In this document: piece by piece, positions 45,372-55,945 of the stretch
How positions within the stretch are numbered: the first letter of the stretch is position 1
How the letters are laid out: every line of letters starts with the position of its first letter
The notes under the pieces: model-generated
The model's input: only the letters and a program-made list of their open reading frames with translations
Databases searched by the model: none
Told to the model about the DNA's origin: nothing
NCBI GenBank assembly: GCA_963681505.1
Contig: OY811977.1
Location: 7,951,491-8,015,490 of the forward strand
Direction: 5' to 3'
Origin: Eunapius fragilis
Taxonomy: Eukaryota; Porifera; Demospongiae; Spongillida; Spongillidae
DNA length: 64,000 bases
Program-made: the position numbers and the translations under genes

Positions 45372-46409
45372 TCACAATCCAAGAGATTTCCAAACTTCAG
45401 CTGGTGTTCTTGCATTTAACTCGTTGTATGCCACTTTTTCAAACTCTTCTAGTAACTTTAGGTTTAACATTGCATTTAAATTCTGGCTGTGTGAAAAATG
45501 AACAACCAAAGCATCTCCAACAATACAATGTGGATTGGTTTTCTGTACATACATCAAAGTCCACCAATATTCATCATTTGGAACTATTGGTAATGTTTGA
45601 TATAGTGCCTTCATGTTTATAGCATCTCTATCAATCATAAACAAGTTGATTGTAAAGCGATGCTTATCAGCCATCAAATATGTTCCATTAAAAATAAACC
45701 TGTCCAGCTGTTTTCTGTTGTAAAGAGACAAAAAAGCTCTGAGCGTTAATTCGGCCAGATGATTCGTCCAATCACCAAATACTCCTCTTCCATCATATGG
45801 AAATTTAGTACCTGTAGGATTAAAGTCACTGTCATTATAAATTCCCATGGTCTGGTGGATGTAACTTATTCTCCAGTTCGCCCCAGCAATATTAGCAAAG
45901 CGGATTGTACATGCGTCATCTTCTCTATTAATCAAGCTTTCAAACGTTCCTGGATGTATATACACTACATCATCATCCAGTTTGAAGTGCTTGTTGCAAG
46001 GATTTTCAATAACATCCAGCATGTATTTGATATAAGAGGCTGAAAATGCACCATCAAATGGGCTATTAGGATGGGCACCGACGTAATAGGCTCCGTAAAC
46101 AAGAATCACAATGTCCTGACCTGTAACTGTTTCGACAACACGTGCTAAATTTGACAGCTTCTCCTCTGTATCATGATCATAAGTAAACATGAGGTAATGA
46201 ACTTCATCAATCACTCCTCCATTTACTCTCAAATTGGCAAAGAGATATGCAAACTGAACTCGAAGAAACGTCCACCTTCCTGCAAAGACAAAGACATAGT
46301 TTTTTCCAGAATGCTTGTCACATACTACAGTAGAATGCGGAGCAGCAGTATGTGATGTCAAAGTGCGGGGTGAATTATTGGAGGTATTACAAGTGTTGGG
46401 GAATTTCAT
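45372..46409 (-). CDS. Putative glycosyltransferase, copy 1
   Basis: 345 codons from Met at 46409, uninterrupted. Motifs: NYVFVFAGRW (residues 37-46), VIDEVHYLM, FKLDDDVVYIHPG with a DDD triad at 145-147, FGDWTNHLAE, MADKHRFTIN and VGDALVVHFSH near the end. An FAGR start, a DDD motif of the metal-binding DxD type, and a late ALVVHF box fit a GT-A-like family known from fungi, algae and algal viruses; donor and acceptor are unknown. Coding homology to copy 2 continues upstream (RYPVGKTFSSLST), with a possible acceptor (cctgtag|GC), so an N-terminal exon, perhaps with a membrane anchor, is expected. Confidence 0.7.
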   Translation of the reverse strand: MKFPNTCNTSNNSPRTLTSHTAAPHSTVVCDKHSGKNYVFVFAGRWTFLRVQFAYLFANLRVNGGVIDEVHYLMFTYDHDTEEKLSNLARVVETVTGQDIVILVYGAYYVGAHPNSPFDGAFSASYIKYMLDVIENPCNKHFKLDDDVVYIHPGTFESLINREDDACTIRFANIAGANWRISYIHQTMGIYNDSDFNPTGTKFPYDGRGVFGDWTNHLAELTLRAFLSLYNRKQLDRFIFNGTYLMADKHRFTINLFMIDRDAINMKALYQTLPIVPNDEYWWTLMYVQKTNPHCIVGDALVVHFSHSQNLNAMLNLKLLEEFEKVAYNELNARTPAEVWKSLGL

Positions 46410-47300
46410 GATGTGAGAGGTTTGTTCTGGAGCTGATAAAATTACTTTGGACAGGTTGTCTGTAGATAACGAACTAAAGGTTTTGCCTACAGGATAACGA
46501 AGGCAATATTATGCTGATAAAATACACTTCATCATCCATTACAGTTACTATGATTATTTTAGTGGGAAAAAGAAATTACAGTACAAATAACTAGTTTTTG
46601 TGCAAGAGGACCTATACTTACTTAATAACATGTAGTGAGGAATTCATGGAAATAACATATGAATAGACCCCACATATATTTATCAAGGTTTTATGCAAAG
46701 TGCGTGCACGGTTTCCCGCTCGATTCGCGCCAGTGAATTAGACGTTCGATGCATGGGAGGTGAGTGCCTAAATCATGCATTGGCGCAAATCCTTGCACGC
46801 TCTTTGCACAACTATATCTCCGTAACGGATAAGGTAAAAATTAGCGAACACAACAAATCAATAAAGAAAGGACCCTTCTACGTACATACCGAATATGAAC
46901 CGATTTGGACGCTCCTACCTGAAGATGTGGCCGTTTTGAACCCTATGGGGTATCGAACCGTGTAACGTTGGTACTCCACATGCGTAAGACACCGTAATGG
47001 ATGTTCACATATAGTAATGGACAGGTATGTTGTTTTAAAAATAGGAACACGATAACATTAATCTTTCGGGATATATATCGATTTGATTTTTAGCTACATA
47101 TTTATAAAGACCCATTTTTCCATAGAACGTTCCATATCATTTTCTCGGAGGCTGTCCCGTTTGTATAAATTGCCAAAGGATCAAAGAAATTATGATGAAA
47201 CTAGCGGTTGAAACTTCGGGGGTACAAGTGTAAGCTGTGAACAACTTAGCATTACGCGGTCCCAACAGATAGGGATTTGCTATGCACACCACATCTTACT

Positions 47301-48021
47301 TAAATTCAGATGCATATTTTAATTTTTCCAGATCGTATATACGGATGTGTTAATTTCTGATGTGCTAGCTGTTACTGCATTGCACATTCTTTGTCACGAT
47401 TACTTGCGATTATGAAAAAGACTGCCGCATGCCTTTAATTGGGTACGACAGGTTGAACAAAATGCTGCCCGCTACAGATTTTATCGTCTTTGGTAACCAT
47501 ATAAGTAACTTATGGTTGGTTAAGCATTGTGGCCGTATTCCATAAAGAGGCTCCGGACGGTCCAGGGTGACAGCAGCAACACTGAGCTAAATGCCCAAAA
47601 CCATCACCGGTGCTTTTACGACGAAACAATGAGCACAATGGTATTAATAACCTTGTGAACCCTACAGCTATGTTTGCTATTAAAGGCGTTTCTTCACTAG
47701 CAACCGCAAACCGGATCGATCCGGATTGGGGGTGCGTCCACATTAGGTAATTAGCATTCATAGGCAAACCGGATCGATGCAGTTTTTGGGCGTACTCATG
47801 ACAAAAATGGCCGTCTCACACAGGAGTTTTGAGGTAACAGCAAACTCGCACATTCATATGGATATGGGGAGCTGCTGATGTGCAACGACAGTTTGACGGA
47901 GTTGCACACAACAATTTAATATATCTTTTGGTACATTTAACTACCAATGCATGTACACACACATGCACACACACACACACACGCACACACTGTGGGATAT
48001 ATTAGTTGACGTAATCAATTA
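47301..48021. other. Spacer with (CA)n
   Basis: CA-rich microsatellite at about 47955-47990. No gene recognised. Confidence 0.5.
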
Positions 48022-48041
48022 TCCGCCATATTGGTGCTCGG
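48022..48041 (+). promoter_or_regulatory. 20-bp YY1-like start motif, left copy
   Basis: tccgccatattggtgctcgg, preceded by tgacgtaatc (CRE-like). Perfect inverted match at 49309-49328. CGCCATnTTGG-type sites are YY1-like and are often near transcription starts. Confidence 0.6.
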
Positions 48042-48067
48042 GTATTCCGCTCTTTTAAAAGTAATGC

Positions 48068-48780
48068 ATGTCAAAGCTGTCTTTGTATGCAGATAGCTTG
48101 CCTCCATATGCAAAGGCTCGATATCTGGATAAAATCGAAAGCATTGGTGGGTTAGATCCGTTCTCATCTGACTCAGTTGGAGAAAAATCGGACGTTGTAC
48201 CCCCAGTTAGTGGATGCAATTTGGTATCAGTCGTATATTTAGTATTGCAGACCAGTTTTATAACTAGCAAACAGTTCAAAGCCCATAAATCTCTGGAGGC
48301 TTATAATCAGTTTGTTAGTGGATGGGTGAAAGACGTATACAAACGCATATCGTCTCGGGAAAGTATATGTGACTACAGGACGGGTGAGTAATGTCTGAAT
48401 AGAAACGTACAATCACATTGTCTGCATTTGTGTTTATTTAGATCCGTCATTCTCCGTTGCTGGGTTGTTTTAGAACAAACTGGAGAAGTTATTTGCGCTC
48501 ATTGCAATTGCATGGCTGGTCTGGGAGAAACTTGCAGGCACATTGCAGCTGTCCTGTTTTACATTGAAACTGCCGCTAGAATCCAAGCACAACACAGCAC
48601 CACACAAAGCAAATGTGAATGGATCATGACATCATTTCAAAAATCGGTTGAATATTTGCCAGTGAGCCGAATAGCTAGATTTTCGGTAAACAAGACAGAA
48701 GAAACTAAAACTGGACGAAAGAATTGATTTTCCTGAGGAAGAAAAGGAAAATATTGCACCAACTAGTACTAAACGCTCAG
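48068..48780 (+). pseudogene. SWIM zinc-finger protein relic
   Basis: First part 48068-48383 encodes YADSLPPYAKARYLDKIESI, GGLDPFS and KAHKSLEAYNQFVSGWVKDV, ending at donor GTGAGT. Second part from 48442 encodes VICAHCNCMAGLGETCRHIA, a SWIM finger (CxC...CxH), then FYIETAARIQ. Such proteins, often with a YqaJ-like nuclease further on, are common multicopy genes in marine invertebrates. The two parts do not join in a clean frame, and a second frame change near 48695 leads into DFPEEEKENIAPTS. Probably decayed. Confidence 0.65.
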
Positions 48781-49308
48781 AGCACCCTGATAATAGTGAA
48801 ATGGATGCTTTATCCAGTAAGTTAGTTCACTGCTATCACTCACTTTTACAACTAGTCCATCGGTGGACATACCCCCGGTACTTTCATTCAGCTCACTATC
48901 CACAGCCTTTGACTTTGCCGCAGCTCCAGGTACACTGCACTTTTTATTCGCATTTTGTTCTCGCTTAGTAGCTGCGCGCCGTCTTCGAGTACCTAAGGAG
49001 CCGTTCAATGTCGCTGTTACTTGGGCTTTTCTTACATATACCCGGAAGATTCAGTGAAGGCAGCCAATCTGGGTCTAATTCACTATACAGTGACTGCGCT
49101 GGTTTGCCCTTGATGAAGTGCAGGGAACATATCCGAGCGTTATGAAGTGACGCCGAGTCTTTACGACCGATTGCAGCAGGAAGCCGTTCCTTCGTCTCTG
49201 TGACAATTGTAGCTCGTATTCATACTTTAGGTATCCTGTACAATCTTGTGCCCTTGCCTACCATAGAATTGGTCAAACACTGGTCGACAACGCAGACTCC
49301 CATTTCAG
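48769..49308 (-). pseudogene. THAP-domain protein relic
   Basis: Minus strand from ATG near 49303: MGVCVVDQC, then GKGTRLYRIPK, AIGRKDSASLHNARICSLHF, IKGKPAQSLYSELDPDWLPS. This is the C2CH THAP DNA-binding domain (C...C...C..H, RIPK, DWLPSL). A TGA follows RIPK (at 49228-49230 region) and the gap to the next block is too short for a normal intron (28 bp). A frame change after the domain leads into TRRRRAATKREQNANKK. Convergent with and overlapping the SWIM relic. Confidence 0.65.
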
Positions 49309-49328
49309 CCGAGCACCAATATGGCGGA
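49309..49328 (-). promoter_or_regulatory. 20-bp YY1-like start motif, right copy
   Basis: Inverted perfect copy of 48022-48041, 6 bp upstream of the THAP relic start; followed outward by a TGACGTTATC-like site on the minus strand. Confidence 0.6.
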
Positions 49329-50160
49329 CACGATAACGTCATTACATTTACGTGATTAATTGCTTTTTGTCATGTGACCATGAAAGAGCTCTATAGTGAG
49401 AGTGAATCATATATTCAAAAATGGCCAGGTGCCTAGCAATTCGTGAAATTGAACCCATTCAGCCGTCATATACCTCTGCAACCTCTTTTGAGAAGTACAA
49501 CCCACACGTGGGTACGATCGTACATAGGAGCAATTCCGTCGTAAAATGCAAGACTGTTTGCATGTTGATTAAATGGCTATGGCACATCAGGTCTTGCACT
49601 TGTAGTCCATATATGGTGCAATACCATCAATGGAAGTGATCGAGTTTGGCCTGAGTGCACGCCCTCCATGCAGTGTAATGGCCTGCACATCATTCAGGAA
49701 ATGCAAGAGGAGAATTCAGCTAATGAGACGGACTCAAATCATTCTCAGCAAACTTTAAGGCTCATCTGCATATATCGTGCTTGGTGCATGGCAATTATTT
49801 TCAGGATGATGGGGTTTTAAAAAAGACATGCGGATGCAGGCAACTACATATTTAAATTCGAACTATTTCGAGTCTGATAGGGGAAAAAGTACCACGGTAG
49901 CACAAGGAGCACCTTATTTCAAAAATAAGAAATACTCATGTTTTTTTATGCATTACTACGTTAGTAAGCTAAATTAAATTATGTTTATGCCATTGGGTAA
50001 GTTATTTTCACAGTCTCAGTCGATATGGTATAGATTCGAATGTCCTTCACACTCTTGTTCGTCTTTCGCATATCGTGCAGGCTGTGAAGCCCGCCTGGCG
50101 AATCATTTCTTCCAGTTCAGTTTTAGTTACAGCAGAAGGAATTACTATATGTCCTGTACC
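49329..50160. other. Spacer
   Basis: A short plus frame from ATG 49421 (MARCLAIREIEPIQPSYTSA), with a strong start context and a possible donor near 49513, could be a divergently transcribed first exon. Otherwise nothing was seen. Confidence 0.3.
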
Positions 50161-50412
50161 AGCTAGCAGCTGCCAGACACCTTGTAGTCGCGCTAAAGCA
50201 GCTGCACAATAACAAGTCCGGATCCAACAGCCTCACCAGAGGTTTCGCCTCTATACCCTCGAACCCCGGCAATGTCCCTCGTGCAATTAAGAATCCTCGC
50301 AGCAAAGGATCTCCGCTCCTCGCGAGAATCAGTCTATCCAGTCCCCCGACATGCAAGCACGTCGTGTACTGCAGCAGAAATAGCTTTACCTGCATGGGTT
50401 TACGCCTATATT
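50161..50412 (+). CDS. Hypothetical coding block, unrecognised
   Basis: Open plus frame, GC-richer than its surroundings: LAAARHLVVALKQLHNNKSG, then RAIKNPRSKGSPLLARISLS and PPTCKHVVYC. Reads like real protein, but the opposite strand is also open (50123-50395) and no start or splice signal is clear. Could be a relic of a transposon-related protein. Confidence 0.25.
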
Positions 50413-51512
50413 AATACATGATTCTGACTCACGGATCCCCCTACATGTACGCTTCCGTACCGTCACTCTCTGACGCACTTTTCGTCATCTCACTAGCGGA
50501 AGGTTCAGTGCATGTATAAAGCATGCCAGGCCGGTACTAACCTCTTCTGGTAATGCACCAAATAACGACCTATCTTTCAGCTGCTGCTTGCCAAGCACCC
50601 TCAAGGTCTCGTTCCAGTCCCCCTGCCTTACATTCACGGCTACAGAAAAATCTGCACCACGTGACCAACATTCCTGTGGAGCAACTAGGTCAGTAATGCG
50701 GCAGATATATGATCAGTGCGGAATAATTTGCCTTAGGGTGCAGCTAGGGAATAGTCTTACGTTATGGCATATGTAATTATAACACTGCCAGCCAGTTTCC
50801 AATATTACCAAGGGGTTGGGGTTCGTTTTCACCGTTACAAGGACAAATGTTTTTGAAACATCCGTCATCGTTATCGTTACTTGGGTCATCATCGTTACAT
50901 TATAGCCGCATAGAGCCCATATCACAATGCTGGTGCATGCATTTGGAGAGAAGGTATACATGAGCTAGGCTACACACTGCGGCTCAACCGCTTCGTATAT
51001 ACGCATAGGCTGTTATTTGCAGTCTGTGCGTGGTGCATGGTCATCTGACTGTGCATGACATTAAGGTTAAATAACAACGCGCACGGCATTCGTGTGGTGA
51101 ACGGCATGGCCCGTATATCTTTGCTTGCATGCATGCCGTGCCCTGCGTGAGTAAAACATGCTGGAAAATGGAAAAGTAGCTATAGGGGCGGAACCCGAGA
51201 ATCGGATCGCTTATTATATCCGCGCATGCGTAACAATCGAACGACAACGTACACTAAACGCACCGCCGTTTGGCGCCATGCTACAAAATGTTGCGCTAGA
51301 AGAAGAAGTATGCTCCCAGCACTTCCTCTTTCCTTTTCCGGTTTGGTTCCGTCAAGCTTAACTCGAGCTAGGAACTGTTTGGGATGATTTAAGTAGTCCC
51401 AATCGCTTCAAAATATATCCACAGGGCGCCTTTAGAGGTCATATCGCATCGTATACGTAGAAGAAACAACAGAGCGAGTAATACCTGCATAGTATTCGCT
51501 ATACATCAATAG

Positions 51513-51562
51513 CCAATGGCATCATGACATCACTGTAGCAGTTTCTAAGGGTTGTATAAATA
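51513..51562 (+). promoter_or_regulatory. CCAAT/TATA block without its ORF
   Basis: CCAAT 51513-51517 and TATAAATA 51555-51562 match 43524-43573. The basic ORF that follows in copy 1 is absent, so this is an orphan promoter. Confidence 0.55.
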
Positions 51563-52736
51563 CGCCAATCTGACAGTGCACGAAATTCATTTGCTGTTCT
51601 TATATCATAAAAGCATAAAGTCGTTTTTCTAAAAATACCTTCATAGAGCAGGCTTGTGAACACTTCGTGCGCATTCTGGTGTGAATTAATTACACTATTT
51701 TTGAATTTTAAGTGTCTTACATAACCTGGCTGGCTAAATCTGTAGGAAAAAGAAATGTTTTAGTATTTAATGACTGCAACCATTTTTTTCTCTCATATAG
51801 CTACTCCCTGACCGGAACCTGTACAATTGCAATACCATGAAAAATCTCTTTGGGCGTGACGTTGTAATCCTTGATTACAACATGTTACCAGTAAAATTAC
51901 ACCCGGCTATAGTTTAACATTGCAACCCAGGGTACAATAGTTGAAATAGCGTAGAAATTTGTTGTATAACATGGTAAAAATTACACACATAGTGAAAGTA
52001 CAATTCTGATCTAATCTAAAAAAAAACCGTGATTATAACTTTTCATTTGCATCGCTTACTACCGGACCTTCCGCCAAGCGCAACGGTTTATTTCAAAGAT
52101 ACATCAATTTCCTTGTGCAGCTGTGATTTTTTAAAATCTTGAGGAACACTGATTTACCCCACCGTGCCAATGTTAAACCTCGAAAAACCTGTAGACAATT
52201 GTTGGCAAATAGATAGTGCATTAATCGACAATAAACAACTTACTGCGATTTGCAAGGCGCTATAAATCTGAAAATCGATTTGACTATTTTTAAGTCGAAA
52301 TAATCAATTTTGATTTTTCTAAAAGGTTACATCATGCAGACGTGCAATGCGAATATCAAGGAAAAGACGTGCAATTATGGTTGCCATTTCGTAAAATGCG
52401 ACCCTTCATTAGCTCTCAACATGAAGAACATGCAGATGTGAATGCCATTACATTAAAACAGGTAGACAAGGATGGAAGGTTGTGAGGATTCTAACCATGC
52501 AGCAAAGGCAAACCATTGAGCAATCACTTAATCTTGTACCGGAAAGTGACATGCATGCACCAAATTCATTATGGCAAAAACCTGACGACAGTGGCTTGCA
52601 CTGATCATGTTAACATTTGTGGTGAATCTGACTGGATCTTTGCTATATGTTAAAAGACATCACACAATTTTCAAAGTTAGTTATTCTAGTATTCTATTGT
52701 GTGCATTGCATGTTCCTTATTAAGACCTACAAACAT

Positions 52737-53882
52737 TCACAATCCAAGAGATTTCCAAACTTCAGCTGGTGTTCTTGCATTTAACTCGTTGTATGCCACT
52801 TTTTCAAACTCTTCTAGTAACTTTAGGTTTAACATTGCATTTAAATTCTGGCTGTGTGAAAAATGAACAACCAAAGCATCTCCAACAATACAATGTGGAT
52901 TGGTTTTCTGTACATACATCAAAGTCCACCAATATTCATCATTTGGAACTATTGGTAATGTTTGATATAGTGCCTTCATGTTTATAGCATCTCTATCAAT
53001 CATAAACAAGTTGATTGTAAAGCGATGCTTATCAGCCATCAAATATGTTCCATTAAAAATAAACCTGTCCAGCTGTTTTCTGTTGTAAAGAGACAAAAAA
53101 GCTCTGAGCGTTAATTCGGCCAGATGATTCGTCCAATCACCAAATACTCCTCTTCCATCATATGGAAATTTAGTACCTGTAGGATTAAAGTCACTGTCAT
53201 TATAAATTCCCATGGTCTGGTGGATGTAACTTATTCTCCAGTTCGCCCCAGCAATATTAGCAAAGCGGATTGTACATGCGTCATCTTCTCTATTAATCAA
53301 GCTTTCAAACGTTCCTGGATGTATATACACTACATCATCATCCAGTTTGAAGTGCTTGTTGCAAGGATTTTCAATAACATCCAGCATGTATTTGATATAA
53401 GAGGCCGAAAATGCACCATCAAATGGGCTATTAGGATGGGCACCGACGTAATAAGCTCCGTAAACAAGAATCACAATGTCCTGACCTGTAACTGTTTTGA
53501 CAACACGTGCTAAATTTGACAGCTTCTCCTCTGTATCACGATCATAAGTATACATGAGGTAATGAACTTCATCAATCACTCCTCCATTTACTCTCAAATT
53601 GGCAAAGAGATATGCGAACTGAACTCGAAGAAACTTCCATCTTCCTGCAAACACAAAGACATAGTTTTTTCCTGAATGCTTGTCACATACTACAGTAGAA
53701 TGCGGAGCAGCAGTATGTGATGTCAAAGTGGGGGGTGTAGTATTGGAGGTATTACAAGTGTTGGGAAATTTCATGATGTGAGAGGTTTGTTCTGGAGCTG
53801 ATATAATTACTTTGGACTGGTTGACTGTAGATAACGAATGAAAGGTTTCGCCTACAGGATAACGAAACCAGATAAAAAACAC
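52737..53882 (-). CDS. Putative glycosyltransferase, copy 2
   Basis: Open for 381 codons; the shared Met (MKFPNTCN) is residue 37, and the first codons may be intronic because a possible acceptor (cctgtag|GC) lies before GETFHS. Same motifs as copy 1: FAGRW 78-82, DDD 181-183, FGDWTNH, ALVVHFSH. Seven residue differences from copy 1 fall in the first ~98 shared residues (for example T/K, F/Y, H/R, E/K); from DIVILVYG to the stop the proteins are identical. Both copies look functional. Confidence 0.72.
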   Translation of the reverse strand: MFFIWFRYPVGETFHSLSTVNQSKVIISAPEQTSHIMKFPNTCNTSNTTPPTLTSHTAAPHSTVVCDKHSGKNYVFVFAGRWKFLRVQFAYLFANLRVNGGVIDEVHYLMYTYDRDTEEKLSNLARVVKTVTGQDIVILVYGAYYVGAHPNSPFDGAFSASYIKYMLDVIENPCNKHFKLDDDVVYIHPGTFESLINREDDACTIRFANIAGANWRISYIHQTMGIYNDSDFNPTGTKFPYDGRGVFGDWTNHLAELTLRAFLSLYNRKQLDRFIFNGTYLMADKHRFTINLFMIDRDAINMKALYQTLPIVPNDEYWWTLMYVQKTNPHCIVGDALVVHFSHSQNLNAMLNLKLLEEFEKVAYNELNARTPAEVWKSLGL

Positions 53883-54761
53883 TTCGTCATCTTCAATACA
53901 GTTATTATATTATTTTAAAGTATGTAGTGGGAATGAGAAATTAAAGTACAAATAACTACTTTATGTGCAATAGGACCTACTTACTTAATAACATGTAGTG
54001 AGGAATTCAAAGAAAATATGAATAGACCCACATGTATTTCGCGCCAGTGAATTAGACGTTCAATGTATGATAGGTTAGTGCCTAAATCGTGCATTGGCGC
54101 AAATCGAGCGGGAAACCGTACACACTCTTTGCACAACTATATCTCCGTAACGGATAAAGTACAAATTAACGAACAGAACAAATCAATAGCGACAGAACCT
54201 TTCTACGTATGTACTGAATTTGAATGGATTTGGGCGCTCCTAACTGAAGATGTGGCCGATTGAACCATATGTGGTATCGGACCGTGTAACGTTGGTACCC
54301 CACATGCGTAAGACACCAAAATGGATGTTCACATATAGTAATGGTCTGGTATGGTGTGTTAAAAACAGGAACTCGCTAGCGTTAATATTTCGGGAGATAT
54401 ATCGATTTGATTTTTATGCTATATATATAAATATAAATCCACCCGCTATATATAATTATATATATATAAATCCACCCATTTTTCCATACAACGTTCCATA
54501 TCATTTTCTCGGAGACTAGCTGTCCCATATATTAAACACTGTTTAAATTGCCAACGGATCAAATAAATAATGATGAAGCGGTTTAAACTGCGGGGTATAG
54601 CATTACGCGGTCCCAAAAGAATTGCTATGTACACCGACATATGTACTTCAGCAGATAAGGTGTTGCAAAGCTCTTGAAAGTCCTGCCATCCTTGTTAATG
54701 AACCACATAACTGATCAGTTAGGCCTTTTGCTTACATGTACCTTCCATAGATTAACTGTTT

Positions 54762-54955
54762 CACTGTGCAAAAAACCTAGTATACGCTAGCGTATATTTT
54801 TGCGTATATTTCGCGTATACCATCAATATACCAAGGGTAGTGTATATTTCGAATATCCACCTGGTATATTTCAAGAATCCCTAGGTGACAATTATTCATT
54901 GTGCGTATTCTCGAAATATCACGTATACGCACACCGCAATGAATTATGCAACGCA
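54762..54955. repeat. TATACG/CGTATA self-similar island
   Basis: Starts cactgtgcaaaaaacctagt; then tatacgctagcgtata, tttcgcgtatac, tatttcgaatat and cacgtatacgc. The same words and the inverse of the start (tttttgcacagtg) occur at 61447-61613. Confidence 0.7.
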
Positions 54956-54994
54956 TTCAAATCTAAATAACTTACATGTATAACTTTGATATGA

Positions 54995-55075
54995 ATAATT
55001 TGAACCGCAGTATGCCTGCTATGTGAATTCGAACGTAGAGCATTATGGACGTTTACCACTTGAACTATAAGCGTC
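54995..55075 (-). repeat. tRNA-like SINE head (tentative)
   Basis: Minus strand shows an A-box-like TAGTTCAAGTGG and, about 30 bp on, a B-box-like CGTTCGAATTC. It does not fold into a convincing tRNA, so an old tRNA-derived SINE is the better guess. Confidence 0.3.
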
Positions 55076-55213
55076 GGTACGTATGTAAGATATTAATGAT
55101 GCATGGCATGGCTTAACAGGTGGGTAAGATAAGTGAGGAGGACAGGAATGGGGGTGTGTATGCCAGGGTTATGTGTTATCGCATGCGTCACTGTTGACCA
55201 GTGGGTACTTTAG

Positions 55214-55346
55214 CACTGGCGGATACAGTGGGGGGGTTGAGATCATATTCACGATCAATTTTCACCATATATGGTGTTGTTGAGTCGATATATGGTTAAA
55301 ATTGATTGTGAATATCATCTCAACCCCCCCTCTGTATCCGCCAGTG
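55214..55346. mobile_element. 133-bp hAT-like MITE with TSD
   Basis: TIRs of about 58 bp: cactggcggatacag at the left, ctgtatccgccagtg at the right, with gggggttgagat and atctcaacccccc inside. Flanked by tttag at 55209-55213 and 55347-55351. Confidence 0.88.
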
Positions 55347-55705
55347 TTTAGGCAACACTAGCTAAGTTAACGAATGCGTAATTGTATGCTGTATACCAGT
55401 GGGTCAATGTGTCTACAGGATGGTAGGAAGCATGGGAGGCCATGTTTGACCGGGAGCAATCTTTGTAACCAGGTAGCCCAGGAGGGTGGTGAATTGGCCA
55501 CCCATGCAACCATATATTTGCAGGTCATCATTTATATCAGCCATTGTTTTTAAGTGTGTGAGGGAGCAGGAGAATGGTCAAGATCCCCAGTGAGAAAGAC
55601 CTCGAGTTGCAGAGGTTAGCTGATATGGTTCCTGACAAATAGGCCAACAGTATGATCACCACTGAAATAGCAGTGAAATAGCAGTGACACCTTGTGGTCT
55701 TGGCA
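55347..55705. other. Spacer
   Basis: No gene or repeat recognised. Confidence 0.4.
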
Positions 55706-55945
55706 CTTGCACTGTGTAAAAAGGGTTGTTATACTCGCCTGTATTGTTATACAAGTAGTTATACAGCATTTGTTATACACATTGCATATAATTGTGTATA
55801 ACTGTGTATAATGGTAGTATGTACTAATTAAAAAACCGCAGTGTAAAAAGGGTTATTATACTCGCCTGTATATCCGCCTGTATATCATTGTTATACAAGT
55901 AACTGTTATACACATTGTGTATAACTGTATACATGTGATGCTAAT
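55706..55945. repeat. TTATAC/GTATAA self-similar island
   Basis: Two starts (gtgtaaaaagggttgttata at 55711; gtgtaaaaagggttattata near 55841) and many ttatac, gtataa and tgtatat words in both orientations. Confidence 0.7.

Larger units (their letters stand above)
40012..47300. repeat. Segmental duplication, copy 1
   Basis: Matches 50651-54650 in order and orientation in blocks: 40012-40200, 40575-40660, 40985-41200, 43150-43620, 44800-47170 and the end near 47300. Copy 1 has two extra blocks, about 41200-43130 (with the Cys-rich gene) and about 43640-44790 (with the basic ORF). Identity ranges from roughly 90% in spacers to no visible difference over 731 bp. Confidence 0.92.
50651..54650. repeat. 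Segmental duplication, copy 2
   Basis: Shorter partner of 40012-47300. Retains the glycosyltransferase and the CCAAT/TATA block; lacks the Cys-rich gene, the basic ORF and the poly-G tract. About 500 bp at 51640-52140 have no counterpart in copy 1. Confidence 0.92.

Noticed and set aside
45404-46043. Plus-strand ORFs over the glycosyltransferase
   Set aside because: Antisense shadows of the minus-strand gene; they recur in copy 2 only because the DNA is duplicated.
46693-46965. 90-codon plus ORF
   Set aside because: The equivalent in the second duplication copy is disrupted and no motif is present; probably non-coding spacer.
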